From contig CALVXG010000001.1 of NCBI GenBank assembly GCA_944368925.1, positions 310,001-374,000 on the forward strand: a DNA stretch of 64,000 bases. Direction: 5' to 3'. Position 1 is the stretch's first letter. Every line of letters starts with the position of its first letter. Both the position numbers and the translations under genes were made by a program. This DNA is from an uncultured Clostridia bacterium (GTDB lineage Bacteria; Bacillota; Clostridia; Christensenellales; Borkfalkiaceae). Below are positions 61,292-64,000 of this stretch, one piece after another. Below the pieces are notes generated by a model. It was not told where the DNA came from. It worked only from the letters and a program-made list of their open reading frames with translations, and did not search any database.

Positions 61292-62455
61292 TTAACCCTG
61301 CAACTGCCAGCACAGATAATTGATCACAAACAATATATCTTCCAGCCTTTTGCATTCCACTTCCCGTTTCCGCCTTTTTAAAAGACTTTCCTTTTCCAGC
61401 TTTCTGTTCTTCGCGGAGTATCTCGCCAAAGACACAACGATTGCAACTACCGCAACAATGACCAGCATAATCAAAATCGGACCGTATAAGGAAAACACCA
61501 TCTCCGCACTTCCGAACTCCTCGTTGATCACAATGTTCCCGAAAAACACGGCAATGATCACGATCACGGCAAACGGAAAAACCAAAGCGCTCTTTTTCTT
61601 TGTTTTGCCCGTCTCTTCTTCCGCCCGACTGTCTTTGAGCGCATCCAGCGCTCTTTTCGTATCCTCCCGCATCCGCTGTAATTGCGGAACATAATGTTCG
61701 CCGAGCTTTTCTTTTGCCTCCTGCGGCATCTTGTCCAATGCGCGCGACGCATTCTCCGAAACTTCGGAAAAGAGCGACAGATCGTACAACCCGCGCGTGA
61801 CCGATAACACGATACCGAACTCCGCCCGCCAGTCGTCCTTTTCTTTCAGGCACGCTTCAAAAATTTCTTTCGCTTCCGAAAAACGACTTTCCGTCAAAAG
61901 TTTTCCCGCACGGGACAAATTCTCTTCGTATTCGTTTTTCTCGTTCTCTGCGACCGCCGCATTGTGCAACGAAGTTTCTTTTTTTATTTCCGAAGGCTTT
62001 TTTTCTGCCGAAACGAGCATTTCGGCAATCTCAGAAGAAAATTCTTTTTCCTGTTCGGAAAACGTCTTTTCCCGTTCGCGGCGTTTTATCTCGACGGGCA
62101 ATATGCGTGCGGTCAATTTCCGCGAAGCAGCCGGCTCTGCCGCGTCTTTCTTCGGTTTCTCTTTTCCCGCTGCATTGTCCGGCCTTGCCGACAATGCGGA
62201 AAAATCTGCTTTTCCCTCCGACGCTTTTTCGCCGATGGCAACGGTACGTTCAATGTTTTGCCTTTTCGGATCGTTCTCTGCCGCGCAAAGCTCTTCCGAT
62301 TTTTCAGCCGTAAGATTTGCGTGCGTTGCGCCTCCGTTCATTTCCGCCAGCGCCTTTTTTATGTCGATGAACGACATACACGCAGGGCAAATATCCGAAC
62401 GGACGCCTTCGCGCACGGAAAATTCTTTCCCGCATTTATAACAGCGGACGATCAT
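61292..62455 (-). CDS. Zinc-ribbon membrane protein with TPR-like segment
   Basis: 387 residues from MIVRCYKCGKEFSV, not recognised. A zinc ribbon opens the protein (CYKCGKEF, DICPAC). A low-complexity charged region (about 40-170) leads to helices that look like a tetratricopeptide pair (SRFSEAKEIFEACLKEKDDW, SEVSENASRALDKM). Two transmembrane helices follow (about 295-312 and 325-347), then a basic tail. GGGGAG precedes the ATG, 5 nt after the yigZ stop, so it is the last gene of tyrS-yigZ-this. Its build resembles the 304-residue protein at 26865-27779 in joining a cysteine cluster to a membrane bundle. Confidence 0.72.
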   Translation of the reverse strand: MIVRCYKCGKEFSVREGVRSDICPACMSFIDIKKALAEMNGGATHANLTAEKSEELCAAENDPKRQNIERTVAIGEKASEGKADFSALSARPDNAAGKEKPKKDAAEPAASRKLTARILPVEIKRREREKTFSEQEKEFSSEIAEMLVSAEKKPSEIKKETSLHNAAVAENEKNEYEENLSRAGKLLTESRFSEAKEIFEACLKEKDDWRAEFGIVLSVTRGLYDLSLFSEVSENASRALDKMPQEAKEKLGEHYVPQLQRMREDTKRALDALKDSRAEEETGKTKKKSALVFPFAVIVIIAVFFGNIVINEEFGSAEMVFSLYGPILIMLVIVAVVAIVVSLARYSAKNRKLEKESLLKRRKREVECKRLEDILFVINYLCWQLQG

Positions 62456-62460
62456 TCTCT

Positions 62461-63102
62461 TCACTCCCCTTTTGCGGCAACAGGAAAAGGAAACAAAAAT
62501 TCCTGTCCCTGTTCCGTCTTTACGCGCCCCGCCATATAATCGTGCAGACTGCCCGTAAATCCCGCTTCCGACTCCGCTTTTACGGCAACGGATACCCTGA
62601 CGTTTTCCGCATAAGAAGTATCCTTGACCGTACACTCGTGCGAAGCCAGAAATTTTTTCAACGCATCCAAATTTTCGTACGCGACCGTAAGGGAAAGCTC
62701 TCGGCAGGGCGTGTATTCGTGGATGTCCGCCTGCAAAAGCGCCTCGGAAACCGTCCCCGAATAGGCGCGCACCAATCCGCCCGCGCCCAGTTTGATCCCG
62801 CCGAAATAACGCGTCACGACCGCTACTGTCTGGTACAGTTTTTTATTTTTCAGAACTTCCAGCATCGGCATGCCTGCCGTACCCTGCGGCTCCCCGTCGT
62901 CGGAAAAACGCAGCAGGTTTCCCTTTTTGTCCGCTATGAACGCAAAACAGTTGTGCGTCGCCAAAGAATGCTCCGACCGTATTTTTGCCACAAACGCGCG
63001 CGCTTCCTCTTCCGATTCCGCGTGCGCGCAGTTCGCTATAAACCTCGACCGCTCGATCACCTTTTCATAGGTGCAGGGCGAAAATATACTCAGATAATTC
63101 AT
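62461..63102 (-). CDS. yigZ: YigZ/IMPACT family protein
   Basis: 213 residues. The UPF0029/IMPACT signature is [16 protein letters not shown], followed by [20 protein letters not shown]; the C-terminal ferredoxin-like domain (DUF1949) completes it. Bacterial YigZ proteins are structurally related to ribosomal-protein-like and elongation factor domains; the function is unsettled. The ATG overlaps the tyrS stop as ATGA (63099-63102). Confidence 0.95.
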   Translation of the reverse strand: MNYLSIFSPCTYEKVIERSRFIANCAHAESEEEARAFVAKIRSEHSLATHNCFAFIADKKGNLLRFSDDGEPQGTAGMPMLEVLKNKKLYQTVAVVTRYFGGIKLGAGGLVRAYSGTVSEALLQADIHEYTPCRELSLTVAYENLDALKKFLASHECTVKDTSYAENVRVSVAVKAESEAGFTGSLHDYMAGRVKTEQGQEFLFPFPVAAKGE

Positions 63103-64000
63103 TGAAGCCGGATTTTGATATGCACTTTCTTTCCCTTATGCAATACAAATTCGCCCTTCGCTCTCGCCTGCGCGGGAATCTCCGCATTCGCGTCCGCGAT
63201 CTTTTCTTCGTCGATCTTCACGCCGCCGCCTTCGATCAGCCGCCGCGCTTCGCTCTTAGATTTCGCCGCATTCGCCGCGACCAGCACGTCCGCAACCGTC
63301 GCCGTATCCGCCGAAATGTCCGCCTGCGGCATGTTCTCCGTATCTCCGCCGAACGCCGCTTTCGCCTTCGCCTGCGCGTCGTTGGCTTTCTCTTCCCCGT
63401 GCACCATTTTGGTCAGCTCGAACGCGAGCGTTTCCTTTGCTGCGTTGATGCGCTCGTCCTTGTGCGCGCACAGCTCCGCGATCTGTTCGAGCGGCAGGAA
63501 GGTGAGAAGTTTGAGACACTTTTCCACGTCCGCATCGTCCGTGTTGCGCCAGTACTGGTAAAATTCGTACGGGCTCGTCTTGTTTTCGTCCAGCCAGACC
63601 GCACCCTTCGCCGTCTTGCCCATCTTGCGCCCGTCCGACGTCGTCAAAAGCGTGAACGTCATCGCAAACGCAGGCTGCTGTTCCTTGCGGCGGATCAGAT
63701 CCGCACCCGCCAGGATATTGCTCCACTGGTCATCGCCGCCCAGTTCCAGACGGCAGCCGTATTTACGGTACAATACCAGAAAATCATACGCCTGCATCAG
63801 CATATAGTTGAATTCCAGGAAAGAAAGTCCGCGTTCATAACGGGATTTGAAACATTCCGCCGTCAGCATCTTGTTGACGGAAAAATGTACCCCGATCTCC
63901 CGCAGAAAATCAATATAATTCAGATTCGCCAGCCAGTCCGCATTGTTCACCATGATCGCACCGTTCTCGCCGCCGAAATCAATGAACCGCGACATCTGCT
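63099..64000 (-). CDS. tyrS: Tyrosyl-tRNA synthetase, C-terminal two thirds (runs off the right edge)
   Basis: The frame is open from 64000 to the stop at 63099, giving about 300 residues. It includes [53 protein letters not shown] and the KMSKS-type loop [16 protein letters not shown] with Thr in the last position. The C-terminal S4-like domain ([19 protein letters not shown]) is present. The N-terminal HIGH region is outside the window. yigZ and the zinc-ribbon gene follow in the same operon. Confidence 0.95.
   Translation of the reverse strand, partial: QMSRFIDFGGENGAIMVNNADWLANLNYIDFLREIGVHFSVNKMLTAECFKSRYERGLSFLEFNYMLMQAYDFLVLYRKYGCRLELGGDDQWSNILAGADLIRRKEQQPAFAMTFTLLTTSDGRKMGKTAKGAVWLDENKTSPYEFYQYWRNTDDADVEKCLKLLTFLPLEQIAELCAHKDERINAAKETLAFELTKMVHGEEKANDAQAKAKAAFGGDTENMPQADISADTATVADVLVAANAAKSKSEARRLIEGGGVKIDEEKIADANAEIPAQARAKGEFVLHKGKKVHIKIRLQ

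Overview
The window reads as a piece of a Bacillota chromosome, most likely class Clostridia. The support is a SCIFF peptide with its radical-SAM maturase (scfA/scfB), a T-box in front of ilvB, RNase J, HemZ, a bifunctional Rel, an EndoA-type MazF, strong AAGGAG-type ribosome binding sites and many TTGACA-17-TATAAT promoters. Base composition is moderate by eye. Most genes lie on the minus strand in tightly coupled operons, often with ATGA overlaps. The plus strand carries only argH, one ABC transporter, serC-serA and a thioesterase. No rRNA, tRNA, CRISPR array, phage or insertion sequence was seen, so this looks like core chromosome with a few accessory insertions.

Layout: (1) 1-19000, minus strand, a conserved housekeeping superblock. 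In transcription order it runs ruvC-ruvA-ruvB-queA-HD hydrolase-tgt, yajC-TIGR04086-type protein, scfA-scfB, gamma carbonic anhydrase, secD-secF, recJ-rel-MBL hydrolase-hemZ, a YczE-type membrane protein and the start of rpsO. (2) 19000-26000: argH (+), a NatAB-like ABC exporter (-), and a 1054-residue ABC ATPase/permease fusion (+) whose extracytoplasmic domain is AT-richer than its ends. (3) 26000-35000, minus: amidohydrolase, zinc-ribbon membrane protein, dinB, U32 protein, O-methyltransferase, RNase J, and an unrecognised coiled-coil protein with a DivIVA-like motif. (4) 35000-37500, plus: serC-serA. (5) 37800-49700, minus: a type IV pilus or pseudopilus operon (two small membrane proteins, major pilin, three minor pilins, prepilin peptidase, PilM-like, PilC, PilB). 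It is followed by a membrane-anchored McrB-like AAA+ ATPase translationally coupled to a DUF2357/McrC-like zinc-ribbon protein. (6) 49700-53850: a gene-free stretch with GC-rich repeats and hairpins, then T-box-controlled ilvB-ilvN. (7) 53850-64000, mostly minus: pgi, a sugar isomerase-like gene, a thioesterase (+), recX-nnr-mazF with no visible antitoxin, ilvE with a small unknown, a zinc-ribbon membrane protein, yigZ and the 3' two thirds of tyrS.

How the genes work together: the left block joins recombination and repair (RuvABC, RecJ), queuosine tRNA modification (QueA, Tgt), protein export (YajC, SecDF) and stringent response (Rel plus a small HD hydrolase). The serine and branched-chain amino acid genes (serCA, ilvBN, ilvE) are scattered, and ilvBN has its own tRNA-sensing leader. 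The least explained parts are the AAA+/DUF2357 pair at the end of the pilus operon, the two paralogous membrane-anchored proteins at its start, the 577-residue DivIVA-motif protein, and the repeat-rich DNA on both sides of ilvBN. Frames, starts, motifs and hairpins were read from the sequence. Family names come from recognised motifs, without a database search.
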